NCBI GenBank assembly: GCA_902783775.1
Contig: CACZSI010000036.1
Span: 1-40,622, forward strand
Reading direction: 5' to 3'
Length of the DNA stretch: 40,622 bases
Origin: an uncultured Lachnospiraceae bacterium
GTDB taxonomy: Bacteria; Bacillota; Clostridia; Lachnospirales; Lachnospiraceae
Positions 17,409 to 26,473 of the stretch are shown here, piece by piece (within the stretch, counting starts at the first letter, position 1; each line of letters begins with the position of its first letter). The position numbers were made by a program, and so were the translations under genes. The notes below the pieces were generated by a model that worked only from the letters and a program-made list of their open reading frames with translations, ran no database searches and was not told the origin of the DNA.

Positions 17409-20104
17409 ACATTGTAATTAATGGTAAAGAATATCAGGTAGAAGATAAGAAAACCATCTTAGAGGTGTGCAATGAACTAGGTATTTACATTCCTACATTA
17501 TGCTATCTTAAGGATGTCAATGAGATTGGTGCATGTAGATTATGTATGGTGGAAATAGAAGGCTACAAGAACTTATTTGCGGCTTGTAAAACCATGCTAA
17601 AAGATAAAATGATAATCACTACAGAGAGTGAAAAGTTAACAGCTTACAGAAAAGAGATGTTAGAGCTTATTTTATCAAACCATCACACTAACTGTATGAG
17701 CTGTCCTGAAAATGGGGCTTGTAAGCTTCAAAAATTATGTAATGATTACGGTATTGAAGATACACAGTATGAGGGATCTAGATCTGCTATTGAAAGTAAG
17801 ATGCCGGTTTTAGATGATAACCCTTATATTAAATATGATCCTAGTAAATGTATTCATTGCCAAAGATGCGTAGCTGCCTGCCATAAATTAGCAGTGAATA
17901 AGACTATGAGAAATGGACGAAGTGGAGTTTTCCATACGGTGGATGCACCATTTGGAAAGAATTGGAAGGAGACTAATTGCGAATCCTGCGGTAATTGCGC
18001 CACAGCTTGTCCTACAGGAGCTCTCACTATGAAAAGAGAGAGTGAATACAGAAGCTGGGAGACTAAAAAGGTACTTACTACCTGTCCACACTGTGCTACC
18101 GGATGTCAGTTCTATCTGGTGGTTAAGGACAATGAAATCGTGGATGTAATGCCGGCAGATGGACCATCTAACCACGGCTTACTTTGCGTAAAAGGAAAGT
18201 CAGGAAGTTTCGATTTCGTAAACTCTAAGGATAGAATAAAGACTCCTCTTATTAAGAATAAAGATACAGGTGAGTTTGAAGAGGCTACCTGGGAGGAGGC
18301 CATTAAATATACAGCAGATAAATTTATGGAATTAAAAGCTAAGTATGGCGGTGATTCGCTAGCTGGATTTGCTTGTTCTAGATCTGCTAATGAAGATATT
18401 TATATGGTTCAAAAAATGGTTAGGACATGTTTTGGCACTAACAATACAGATAACTGCGCTAGAGTTTGTCACTCAGCCACAGTGGCGGGATTAGCTAAAA
18501 CATTGGGCTCAGGTGCAATGACAAATCCTATCTATGATATAACGCACGATGTGGATTGTATAATGTTGGTAGGTTCTAATCCTGAGGAAGCGCATCCTGT
18601 TGTGGGAATGCAGATTAGACAGGCAGTTAGAAGAAAAAAGACTAGATTAATTGTGGTGGATCCTAGAGATATAGGATTATCAAAACATGCAGATATTCAT
18701 TTGAAAATCAGACCAGGAACTAACGTGGCATTCGCTAATGGAATGATGAATGTTATTATTAACGAAGGTCTTATGGATAAAGAGTATATAGAAAACTTCA
18801 CAGAGGATTTTGATAAGATAAAGGAATTGGTGAAGGATTATACTCCTGAAAAAGTGGCAGAGATTTGTCATATTGATAAGGATAAATTAGTGGAGGCTGC
18901 TAGAATGTATGCTACTGCTAATAAGGCTCCGATAATTTATTGCCTAGGTGTAACAGAGCACTCAACAGGAACTGAGGGTGTAATGAGTATGTCTAATATG
19001 GCATTGTTAACAGGAAAACTTGGAAAGAGCGGTTGTGGTGTAAATCCCCTTCGAGGACAGAACAATGTTCAGGGAGCCTGCGATATGGGTGCTCAGCCTA
19101 CAGATTATCCAGGATACCAGAAGGTGGATAATCCAGAGGTTAGAGAAAAATTCGAGAAGGCTTGGAATGTTAAATTAAATCCTAATCCGGGATTAAAGGC
19201 TACGGAAGTATTCCCGGCTGCAATTGAAGGAAAGATAAAAGGTTTATATATCTGTGGAGAGGACCCTGTGGTTTCAGATCCTGATACAAAACATATAATT
19301 CATGCTTTAGAAAATCTGGAATTCTTCGTGCTTCAGGATTTATTTATGACTAAGACAGCTGAGTATGCTGATGTAATATTGCCAGCTATATCTTATGCAG
19401 AAAAAGAGGGCACATTTACTAACACAGAAAGAAGAGTTCAGCGAATCAGAAAGGCAGTGACAGTTGAGGGAAATATGAGACCTGATACTGATATCTTAAT
19501 TGATTTAATGAATGCCATGGGATATCCACAAAAATATGTTACTCCATCAGAAATCATGGATGAGATAGCGTCAGTTACACCAAGTTTTGGCGGTATTTCC
19601 TTTGAGAGATTAGATAATGGTGAGAGCTTACAGTGGCCTTGTCCAACTAAGGAGAATAAGGGAACAGCCATTATGCATGTAGGAAAACCTGTTAGAGGAA
19701 GAGCACTATTCTATCCGGCTAAGTTTGTTCCATCACAGGAATTGCCGGATGAAGAGTATCCATTTATATTGACCACAGGTCGAATCCTTTACCATTATAA
19801 CGCAGGTGCAATGACTGCTAGATCTAAGGGATTAATGGACATTTCAGGAGAAGGATTTATTGAGGTTAACTATCGGGATGCCGAGAGATTAGGCATTAAG
19901 AATGGTGAGAGAATTAAGATTTCTAGTAGAAGAGGAAGCATTGATGCCACAGCTAAAGTGGGCAGAAAGGTGTCCCAGGGAGAGACTTGGATGCCATTCC
20001 ACTTCCCGGACTCACCGGTAAATGTTTTAACTAATGCAGCTCTAGATGAGTTTGCTAGAATACCTGAGTATAAGGTATGTGCAGTAAACATCGAAAAACT
20101 ATAA
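17396..20104 (+). CDS. fdhF: Molybdopterin-dependent formate dehydrogenase, catalytic subunit (cysteine form)
   Basis: A 902-residue NuoG/FdhA-type molybdoenzyme. A [2Fe-2S] domain (Cys36, 47, 50, 64) is followed by the His/Cys cluster HHTNCMSCPENGACKLQKLC, two ferredoxin-type clusters (CIHCQRCVAAC and CESCGNCATAC), and the CPHCATGC cluster of the bis-MGD domain. The residue equivalent to the active-site selenocysteine of E. coli FdhF is Cys358 (codon TGT 18467-18469, in ARVCHSATVAG). Other conserved blocks include GVNPLRGQNNVQGACDMG and TTGRILYHYNAG. It should oxidise formate or reduce CO2 in the cytoplasm. GGAGGGAGG at 17384-17392 can serve ATG 17396 or ATG 17402. The next genes make and load its cofactor. 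Tungsten instead of molybdenum is possible. Confidence 0.92.
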   Translation: MHMLNIVINGKEYQVEDKKTILEVCNELGIYIPTLCYLKDVNEIGACRLCMVEIEGYKNLFAACKTMLKDKMIITTESEKLTAYRKEMLELILSNHHTNCMSCPENGACKLQKLCNDYGIEDTQYEGSRSAIESKMPVLDDNPYIKYDPSKCIHCQRCVAACHKLAVNKTMRNGRSGVFHTVDAPFGKNWKETNCESCGNCATACPTGALTMKRESEYRSWETKKVLTTCPHCATGCQFYLVVKDNEIVDVMPADGPSNHGLLCVKGKSGSFDFVNSKDRIKTPLIKNKDTGEFEEATWEEAIKYTADKFMELKAKYGGDSLAGFACSRSANEDIYMVQKMVRTCFGTNNTDNCARVCHSATVAGLAKTLGSGAMTNPIYDITHDVDCIMLVGSNPEEAHPVVGMQIRQAVRRKKTRLIVVDPRDIGLSKHADIHLKIRPGTNVAFANGMMNVIINEGLMDKEYIENFTEDFDKIKELVKDYTPEKVAEICHIDKDKLVEAARMYATANKAPIIYCLGVTEHSTGTEGVMSMSNMALLTGKLGKSGCGVNPLRGQNNVQGACDMGAQPTDYPGYQKVDNPEVREKFEKAWNVKLNPNPGLKATEVFPAAIEGKIKGLYICGEDPVVSDPDTKHIIHALENLEFFVLQDLFMTKTAEYADVILPAISYAEKEGTFTNTERRVQRIRKAVTVEGNMRPDTDILIDLMNAMGYPQKYVTPSEIMDEIASVTPSFGGISFERLDNGESLQWPCPTKENKGTAIMHVGKPVRGRALFYPAKFVPSQELPDEEYPFILTTGRILYHYNAGAMTARSKGLMDISGEGFIEVNYRDAERLGIKNGERIKISSRRGSIDATAKVGRKVSQGETWMPFHFPDSPVNVLTNAALDEFARIPEYKVCAVNIEKL

Positions 20105-20120
20105 TTATGGAGAATAGAAC

Positions 20121-21323
20121 ATGGAAATAGAAGAGGCAAAAAAGAGATTGTTGTCACAGGTAGATATCTTATTTAATGATAACAGAGACGTAGAATTAGA
20201 AAATATATCTAATGTTCTTAATAGAATAATTTCACAGGATATTAAGGCACCGGTTTCGGTGCCTAATTTTCCTAAATCGGCAATGGACGGTTATGCCGTA
20301 AATTCAGAGGATGTAAAAAATGCATCTAAAACTAATCCTGTAAGATTAAAGGTTATTGACGAGATTTTAGCAGGAGATTTTAAGGATATAAGTTATTCTA
20401 AAAATACTGCTGTAAGGGTTATGACCGGCGGATTAATCCCTGAGGGATATGACGGGGTTATAATGCAGGAAAAAACAGATTTAGGAATGGATTATGTAGA
20501 AATCTATGATGAGATAAAGCCTTATATGAATTATTGTAAGGTGGGGGAGGACATCATGGAAAGTGAAATAATCATTTCTAAAAATACTAAATTAAATAGA
20601 AGTCATATAGGACTGTTATCTAGCTTAGGAATTAAAAAAGTAGAAGTGTATATCCCTATTAAGGTGGGAATAATTTCTAGCGGATCAGAACTAATGGACA
20701 TTAATGAGCCACTAAAACCAGGAAAGATTTATAATAGCATTTCATATATGCTAAAAGCTCAATTAGAGTCAATGGGGATAGAGGTTTTAACTACTATTTG
20801 TGAAGATAACATGGACCTTTTAATTAAGAAGGTTAATGAGTTTATAGATAAGGTGGATGTTCTTATTACCACTGGAGGAGTTTCAGTAGGAAAAAAAGAT
20901 TTATTGCCAATAGTATTAGAAAAGATAAATGCTAAAGAGATTTTTAAAAAGGCCAATATAAAGCCTGGAACGCCTACTAGAGGAAGCGTTTATAAGAATA
21001 AAATAATACTTAGTTTATCGGGAAATCCATATGCGGCATTAGCTAATTTCGATTATTATTTCTGGGATATTTATGCTAAATTAAGTGGCGATGATTCAAT
21101 GAAATTAGAAAGTGGATTAGCGAAATTAGGCAGTGAATATAAAAAGATGGAAAAGACTAAACGATTAGTTAGAGCTAAATATGAAAACGGCATAGTAAAG
21201 CTTTTTTCTAATAATGCTTCATCAGTTATCAGCAATATGACTAAGTGCAATTGCTATGTGGAGATAGAAAAGGAAAGAGAATATAGCGTAGGAGATAGTG
21301 TTAAGATACATTTTATAAAATAA
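20121..21323 (+). CDS. moeA: Molybdopterin molybdenumtransferase MoeA
   Basis: Inserts molybdate into adenylylated molybdopterin in the last step of cofactor formation. The 400 residues have the usual domains: NFPKSAMDGYAV near residue 50, VRVMTGGLIPEGYDGVIMQE, the MogA-like domain with ITTGGVSVGKKD, and LSGNPYAALANF, then a C-terminal beta domain. GGAGA lies before the ATG, which is 17 nt after fdhF, so it is almost certainly in the same transcript and serves the dehydrogenase. A second, more divergent molybdopterin-binding protein is encoded further on. Confidence 0.93.
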   Translation: MEIEEAKKRLLSQVDILFNDNRDVELENISNVLNRIISQDIKAPVSVPNFPKSAMDGYAVNSEDVKNASKTNPVRLKVIDEILAGDFKDISYSKNTAVRVMTGGLIPEGYDGVIMQEKTDLGMDYVEIYDEIKPYMNYCKVGEDIMESEIIISKNTKLNRSHIGLLSSLGIKKVEVYIPIKVGIISSGSELMDINEPLKPGKIYNSISYMLKAQLESMGIEVLTTICEDNMDLLIKKVNEFIDKVDVLITTGGVSVGKKDLLPIVLEKINAKEIFKKANIKPGTPTRGSVYKNKIILSLSGNPYAALANFDYYFWDIYAKLSGDDSMKLESGLAKLGSEYKKMEKTKRLVRAKYENGIVKLFSNNASSVISNMTKCNCYVEIEKEREYSVGDSVKIHFIK

Positions 21324-21333
21324 GGTATAGCTT

Positions 21334-22404
21334 ATGAAAAAGACTTATGATAATCTCTCAGTGGCTATTATAGCTGGCGGAAAGAGTACTAGAATGGGGC
21401 AGAATAAAGCCCTAATGATTTTAAATAATCAAACTATAATTGAAAAAATATCAAATGAGTTAAGTGAGATGGGAAGTCTCACTATTTCTGCTGCAAGTAG
21501 TGGCCTTTATGAAGAGTATTGTAATCGTATAGTTTACGATGAAAATAAAGATATTGGACCTATTGAGGGAATTAGACAGGTATTAATTCATGCTGAAACT
21601 GAGTATGTGTTTGTTTGTGCTGCCGATATGCCTTTTATTAATAAAGATTTAGTAAAATATATGGCAGAGTTTATTTCATCAGATTATGATTGCTATGTCT
21701 TAGAGGATGGCGAAAAATTACAGCCATTATGTGCTATTTATTCTAAAAAATTATTGCCTATAATAGAGGAGTTAATTAAGAAGGGGCAATATAAATTATT
21801 AGGGATTATTAAAAATGCCAGAACTAAATATATTAGCTTAGAATATTCTAAGTTTGATAAAAACGTAGTTAGAAATATAAATACTAAGAGAGATTTTTTT
21901 GATATAGTAAAGCCTTGTGTTTTTGCTGTAAGTGGATTAAAAAACAGCGGAAAGACAGGTCTAATTGAGAAGCTAATTAATGAATTTATAAATGAGGGAT
22001 ATTCTGTTGCCACATTAAAGCATGACGGATGCGATGTTCTAATGGATGCAGAAAATACCGATTCATACAGGTTTTTTAAAAGTGGTGCAATAGCATCAGC
22101 AGTCTGTACCGACAGTAGATATATGATAAATGTCAGGGAGAAAAAAACGGTGGATGAATTGGTTAATGATATTAAATCCATAAAAAATAAGCCTGATTTT
22201 ATTATACTAGAGGGATTTAAAAAATCAGATTATCCTAAGGTTGAGATAGTAAGAAAAGGCGTGTCTGATAAAAGCATTTGTGATAATTTAATATGTATTG
22301 CAACAGATTTAGAAATCTTAGAAAGTAAAGAAACTATAAAGGTAAGACTTGATGATATTTCTGAGATTTTTTTTAATGTGAAAAAATATTTTGGCTTGAC
22401 TTAG
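21334..22404 (+). CDS. mobAB: Fused MobA-MobB: Mo-cofactor guanylyltransferase and GTP-binding adaptor
   Basis: A 356-residue fusion. Residues ~8-185 are MobA, with the nucleotide-binding AGGKSTRMGQNKA and the metal-binding CAADMPFIN, and attach GMP to molybdopterin to form the MGD cofactor. Residues ~191-345 are MobB, beginning with the P-loop VSGLKNSGKTGLIEKL, then ATLKHDGCD and FIILEGFKKSDYPK, a GTP-binding adaptor helping cofactor delivery. The fit to context is good, because the dehydrogenase upstream needs bis-MGD. It starts 10 nt after moeA. No frameshift is seen at the junction, so the fusion seems real. Confidence 0.93.
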   Translation: MKKTYDNLSVAIIAGGKSTRMGQNKALMILNNQTIIEKISNELSEMGSLTISAASSGLYEEYCNRIVYDENKDIGPIEGIRQVLIHAETEYVFVCAADMPFINKDLVKYMAEFISSDYDCYVLEDGEKLQPLCAIYSKKLLPIIEELIKKGQYKLLGIIKNARTKYISLEYSKFDKNVVRNINTKRDFFDIVKPCVFAVSGLKNSGKTGLIEKLINEFINEGYSVATLKHDGCDVLMDAENTDSYRFFKSGAIASAVCTDSRYMINVREKKTVDELVNDIKSIKNKPDFIILEGFKKSDYPKVEIVRKGVSDKSICDNLICIATDLEILESKETIKVRLDDISEIFFNVKKYFGLT

Positions 22405-22419
22405 AAAATGGAGATACAT

Positions 22420-23451
22420 ATGAAATTAGTAGATACAAAAGATGCGGTGGGACATGTTCTATGTCACGACATAACGCAGATAATTCCCGGAAAAGTTAAG
22501 GGGCCGGTGTTTAAGAAAGGACATATTGTACGAGAAGAGGATATAGAAGTTTTACTCTCTGTGGGAAAAAATCATCTTTATGTATGGGAGAACAATGATG
22601 ACATGCTTCATGAGGATGAAGCTGCCTATATCCTAAAGGATATCTGTATGGGAGATGATAAGAATATGTCGTTTTCTGATCCTAGCGAGGGAAAGATAGA
22701 GATATGTGCCAATGTAGATGGTCTTTTAAAAGTTGACAGGCAAGCACTTAACCAGGTCAATATGCTAGGGGAGATGATGATAGCTAGTGTCCACGGAGAT
22801 TTTGCTGTGAAAAAGGGCGATAAGATTGCTGGAACTAGGATAATTCCATTGGTGATTAAAAAAGAAAAAATGAAAAAGGCTAGGGAGATTTCTGATAAAA
22901 ATATATTATCAATAATTCCTTTTAAGCCTAAGAAATATGCTATTGTTACCACAGGAGCTGAGGTGGCCAGCGGAATTATTAAAGATGCATTTGGTCCTGT
23001 TTTAAAAGCGAAAATGTCTGAGTATAATGGCGAATTTATGGGACAGAAGATACTTGCAGATAACAGAGAACAGATTTCTAAAAGTATAATAGAATTTATA
23101 GAAGATGGGGCAGAAATGGTTCTATGTAGCGGTGGGATGAGCGTTGATCCTGATGACCAGACTCCTGGAGCTATTAAGGATACTAAAGCCGAGATAATTT
23201 CATATGGTGCACCGGTGCTACCAGGTGCAATGTTTCTATTATCATATTATTCATATAATGGGAAAAAGATTCCGGTTTTAGGACTTCCGGGATGTGTAAT
23301 GTATGCTAAAAGAACGATTTTCGATTTAGTTTTGCCAAGATTAATAGCAGGTGAAATATTATCGAATAGAGATTTGAGTAACTATGGTGAGGGCGGATTA
23401 TGCCTTAATTGCGATATATGTCATTTTCCAAATTGTTCATTTGGAAAGTAG
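22420..23451 (+). CDS. Molybdopterin-binding protein with Cys-rich C-terminus
   Basis: A 343-residue MoeA/MogA-superfamily protein. The N-terminus reads DAVGHVLCHDITQIIPG. The central molybdopterin-binding fold has AIVTTGAEVASG and LCSGGMSVDPDDQTPG, and LGLPGCVMYAKRT follows. It ends in a compact Cys cluster, CLNCDICHFPNCSFGK, that could hold a metal or Fe-S centre. Similar proteins occur in clostridial molybdoenzyme loci, but the exact role is unsettled; cofactor carriage or metal insertion is possible. The ATG at 22420 follows GGAGA at 22410-22414. The in-frame ATG at 22408 overlaps that site and is rejected. Confidence 0.87.
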   Translation: MKLVDTKDAVGHVLCHDITQIIPGKVKGPVFKKGHIVREEDIEVLLSVGKNHLYVWENNDDMLHEDEAAYILKDICMGDDKNMSFSDPSEGKIEICANVDGLLKVDRQALNQVNMLGEMMIASVHGDFAVKKGDKIAGTRIIPLVIKKEKMKKAREISDKNILSIIPFKPKKYAIVTTGAEVASGIIKDAFGPVLKAKMSEYNGEFMGQKILADNREQISKSIIEFIEDGAEMVLCSGGMSVDPDDQTPGAIKDTKAEIISYGAPVLPGAMFLLSYYSYNGKKIPVLGLPGCVMYAKRTIFDLVLPRLIAGEILSNRDLSNYGEGGLCLNCDICHFPNCSFGK

Positions 23452-23460
23452 GAGGAAGAG

Positions 23461-23952
23461 ATGAATTTAACTCATATAGATGAAAATGGAAAAGCTAATA
23501 TGGTGGATATTTCTAAAAAGAATGTAACTGATAGATTAGCTAGAGCATCAGGAACTATAAAGATGAAAAAAGAAGTGATAGATGCGGTGGTTAATAATAC
23601 AGTAAAAAAAGGTGATGTCCTATCCACTGCCAGAATTGCAGGGATAATGGCTATAAAAAAAACATCTGATTTAATTCCGCTATGTCATAGCTTATTAATT
23701 ACTAAGGCTGATATTGACTTTATAATTGATAAAGAAAATTTGATTATAAGATGTGAAAGTCTAGTTAAGCTTCAGGGAAAAACAGGAGCTGAAATGGAAG
23801 CTTTATGTGGAGTTAGTACAGCTCTTCTAACTGTCTATGATATGTGTAAGGCAATAGATAAAACTATGGTTATCTCAGATATTCGATTGGAGGAAAAAGA
23901 TGGCGGAAAAAGTGGCCATTTTCAACGAAAGGAAGAGGAAAATGAAGTATAA
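23461..23952 (+). CDS. moaC: Cyclic pyranopterin monophosphate synthase MoaC
   Basis: Catalyses the second half of the first step of molybdopterin synthesis, converting the 3',8-cyclo-GTP product of MoaA to cyclic pyranopterin monophosphate. The 163-residue length is normal. Motifs are NMVDISKKNVTDRLARASG, IPLCHSLLITKADI, GKTGAEMEALCGVS and the C-terminal DGGKSGHF. AGGAGGA lies before the start. Its last 11 nt overlap modA, indicating translational coupling. moaA is five genes downstream of moeA in the same run. Confidence 0.96.
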   Translation: MNLTHIDENGKANMVDISKKNVTDRLARASGTIKMKKEVIDAVVNNTVKKGDVLSTARIAGIMAIKKTSDLIPLCHSLLITKADIDFIIDKENLIIRCESLVKLQGKTGAEMEALCGVSTALLTVYDMCKAIDKTMVISDIRLEEKDGGKSGHFQRKEEENEV

Positions 23953-24727
23953 AAAATTATTATTAATATTTGTTTTATGTATTGTAGCATTATTTACTTT
24001 TAGCTGTAAAAGTGAGGGGGAGTCTAAAGCAGAAAAGAAGGAAATTACAGTTTTAGCAGCAGCCTCACTTACTGATGTATGCAATGAAATCAAGGATGTG
24101 TATGAGAAAAAAGAAAAGGTTAAGATAAACTTTTCATATGGAAGCTCAGGCGCATTGCAGTCACAAATAGAAGAAGGCGTAAATGCAGATTGTTATATGT
24201 CAGCTGCAATGGCTCAGATGAATACATTAGTGGATAAAGGTTTAGTTAAAAGAAATAGTGTTGTTAAATTATTAGAAAACAAGGTTGTGTTAATTGTACC
24301 TAAAAGTAGTAATAAGGATATTAAATCATTTAAGGATTTAGACACTGATAAAGTTAAGATTGTGGGAATAGGCGAGCCTAACAGTGTGCCGGCAGGAAAA
24401 TACGCTAAACAGGTTTTAACATCTCTAAATATCTGGGATAAGGTTAGGAAAAAAGGTAATTTTGGAACTGATGTAAGAACAGTTTTATCTTGGGTTGAGA
24501 TGAGGGAAGTAGATTGTGGAGTGGTTTATGAGACTGATGCTAAGATTAGTCATAAGGTTAAAATCGTGGACACAGCTACAGATAAAATGTGCGATAAAGT
24601 AATTTATCCTGCAGGTATTTTAAGTAAGACTAATAAGGACAAGGATGCTAGGGCATTTATGAAGTTCTTACAGTCAGATGATGCAATAAAGATTTTTAAG
24701 AAGTATGGATTTTACGAAGTAAAATAG
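23942..24727 (+). CDS. modA: Molybdate ABC transporter substrate-binding lipoprotein ModA
   Basis: Extracellular lipoprotein that captures molybdate (or tungstate) for ModBC. The 261 residues start with a lipoprotein signal peptide whose lipobox LFTFSC puts the lipidated Cys at residue 22. The ModA signature is LAAASLTDV and the oxyanion-binding loop is SYGSSGALQSQIEEG, followed by VGIGEPNSVPAGKYA and DCGVVYETDA. I use ATG 23942, preceded by AAGAGGAA. An earlier in-frame ATG at 23900 has a strong GGAGGA in front, but those bases encode the conserved MoaC ending, and that start would give an unusually long n-region. The gene overlaps moaC by 11 nt. Confidence 0.94.
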   Translation: MKYKKLLLIFVLCIVALFTFSCKSEGESKAEKKEITVLAAASLTDVCNEIKDVYEKKEKVKINFSYGSSGALQSQIEEGVNADCYMSAAMAQMNTLVDKGLVKRNSVVKLLENKVVLIVPKSSNKDIKSFKDLDTDKVKIVGIGEPNSVPAGKYAKQVLTSLNIWDKVRKKGNFGTDVRTVLSWVEMREVDCGVVYETDAKISHKVKIVDTATDKMCDKVIYPAGILSKTNKDKDARAFMKFLQSDDAIKIFKKYGFYEVK

Positions 24728-24730
24728 AAC

Positions 24731-24735
24731 GGAGA
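24731..24735 (+). promoter_or_regulatory. Ribosome site that fixes a TTG start for modB
   Basis: GGAGA lies 5 nt upstream of the TTG at 24741. No in-frame ATG occurs in the N-terminal region before the first membrane helix, so the rare TTG start is supported. Confidence 0.7.
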
Positions 24736-24740
24736 ATATA

Positions 24741-25403
24741 TTGGACTTATCACCATTATGGATTTCATTAAAGATTTCAGGCCTTGCCACCGTTATCACC
24801 TTTGTTATAGGTGTGGTTTTAGCAGGAGTGGTATCTAAGATGAGAAGAGGAAAAACTATAATAGACAGTCTGATATCCATACCCCTAGTGCTACCGCCAA
24901 CAGTAGTAGGTTTCCTGCTATTAGTAGCTTTAGGCAGTGAGTCGATATTAGGAAAACTGTTAGAAAAAATGGGCACATCAATTGTGTTTAATACATCCGG
25001 GGCAGTGATAGCTGCGACTATTGTGTCATTGCCTATAATGTATAGAACCGCTAGAGGTGCCATGGAGCAGATAGATGGCAATTTAATTAATGTAGCTAGA
25101 ACATTGGGGATGGGTGAGGCTAAGATTTTTTTTAGAGTTATTGTACCTAATGCCTGGCCAGGAATTGCAGCTGCCACAGTGTTAGCTTTTGCCAGAGCGC
25201 TAGGTGAATTTGGAGCCACTATTATGGTGGCAGGAAATATTCCAGGAAAAACTCAGACAATGTCAGTGGCTGTTTATACCTTTATGCAGGGGTCTAACAG
25301 GGAGATGGCTTACAGATGGGTAGGAATTATAATTATCTTTTCAGTGGTAATGCTAGGATTAATGAATTATGTGACGGACCACTTTAAAAGGAGAGGCGTA
25401 TGA
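24741..25403 (+). CDS. modB: Molybdate ABC transporter permease ModB
   Basis: A 220-residue inner-membrane permease with about five or six helices, forming the channel of the ModABC importer. The N-terminus DLSPLWISLKISGLAT is typical of ModB. The cytoplasmic EAA-like loop (VARTLGMGEAKIFFRVIVPN, about residues 116-135) contacts ModC. Further conserved text is ARALGEFGATIMVAGNIPG. Translation begins at TTG. It lies 13 nt after modA and its stop overlaps the modC start in ATGA. Confidence 0.95.
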   Translation: MDLSPLWISLKISGLATVITFVIGVVLAGVVSKMRRGKTIIDSLISIPLVLPPTVVGFLLLVALGSESILGKLLEKMGTSIVFNTSGAVIAATIVSLPIMYRTARGAMEQIDGNLINVARTLGMGEAKIFFRVIVPNAWPGIAAATVLAFARALGEFGATIMVAGNIPGKTQTMSVAVYTFMQGSNREMAYRWVGIIIIFSVVMLGLMNYVTDHFKRRGV

Positions 25404-26470
25404 GACTTAAGGTAGATATAGAAAAGCGATTAGGCAGCTTTCTTTTAAAATCAAAAATTGATATTGATAGTGAGATGATAGCTGTTTTAGGAGCATCCGG
25501 AAGTGGAAAAAGCATGACTCTTAAATGTATTTGCGGGATAGAAAAGCCTGATAAAGGAAGGATAATTTTAGGGGATGAGGTATTGTTTGATTCTGAAAAA
25601 AAGATAAATGTACCTACTAGAAAAAGAAAAATAGGATATCTTTTTCAGGACTATGCCCTTTTTCCTAATATGACTGTAAAAGAAAATATAGAGTGTGCCA
25701 GTACTGATTTAGACTATGCTAAAAATCTAATAAAAAAGTTTGATTTAGAGGATGTAAAAAATAAGTATCCATCTCAACTATCAGGTGGACAAAGCCAGCG
25801 ATGCGCATTAGCCAGAATGTTAGCTAATAAGCCTAAGGTTTTAATGTTTGATGAACCATTTTCTGCATTGGATAATCATTTAAAAAATCGCGTGGAACAT
25901 GAAATATTAGATATTATTTCTAAATTCAACGGGCCAATGATTTTAGTTTCTCACGATAGAAATGAAGTCTACCGCCTGGCTAGAAAAATAGGAATAATGG
26001 ATAATGGAAATCTAATTGATATCCAGGACAGGGATGATTTTTTTGATAATCCTAGAACTGTTACATCCGCCAGACTTACCGGCTGTAAAAATATCTCAAA
26101 TATAGAATATAGAGATGAAAAAATATATGCTAAGGATTGGGGAATATATTTAGATATACCTAAACAAGTACTAGATAAAAAGAAAAAAGATTTAGAAAAA
26201 ATTAAATATGTAGGATACAGAGGACATTATTTTAAATTAAAGGAAAAGTTAGGTGTTAACACCTTTAAATGTCATAAAACCAGAATAATAGAGGATACTT
26301 TCTCGGTTACAGTTTGTTTTAAGCAATCAGGAAATAAATCTGAAGGACTAGATAGCGTTTTAACCTGGATTATTTCAAAACCAGTGTGGCTTAAGATAAA
26401 AGATAAGATAGATGACAATGAATTTTATCTGCAATTAGATTCCTCAAAATTAATTTTGCTAGAAAGGTAG
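25400..26470 (+). CDS. modC: Molybdate ABC transporter ATP-binding protein ModC
   Basis: ATPase that powers molybdate import. The 356 residues have the Walker A motif GASGSGKSMTLK, Q-loop FQDYALFPNMTV, signature LSGGQSQRCALAR, Walker B VLMFDEPFSALD and H-loop VSHDRNEVYR. The C-terminal ~120 residues are divergent; in other ModC proteins this part forms a TOBE-type oxyanion-binding domain, which I cannot confirm here. The start overlaps the modB stop by 4 nt (ATGA), so translation is coupled. Confidence 0.94.
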   Translation: MRLKVDIEKRLGSFLLKSKIDIDSEMIAVLGASGSGKSMTLKCICGIEKPDKGRIILGDEVLFDSEKKINVPTRKRKIGYLFQDYALFPNMTVKENIECASTDLDYAKNLIKKFDLEDVKNKYPSQLSGGQSQRCALARMLANKPKVLMFDEPFSALDNHLKNRVEHEILDIISKFNGPMILVSHDRNEVYRLARKIGIMDNGNLIDIQDRDDFFDNPRTVTSARLTGCKNISNIEYRDEKIYAKDWGIYLDIPKQVLDKKKKDLEKIKYVGYRGHYFKLKEKLGVNTFKCHKTRIIEDTFSVTVCFKQSGNKSEGLDSVLTWIISKPVWLKIKDKIDDNEFYLQLDSSKLILLER

Positions 26471-26473
26471 AAA

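Noticed and set aside
18467..18469. Possible selenocysteine codon in the formate dehydrogenase
   Set aside because: The aligned active-site codon is TGT (Cys). The frame has no internal TGA, so no recoding is needed.
23900..23941. Earlier ATG for modA with a strong GGAGGA upstream
   Set aside because: Those bases encode the conserved LEEKDGGKSG end of MoaC, and the longer form adds 14 residues before a normal lipoprotein signal peptide.
24674..25219. 181-codon minus-strand open frame opposite modB
   Set aside because: Fully antisense to a clear permease gene; its hydrophobic look comes from the complementary membrane-helix codons.
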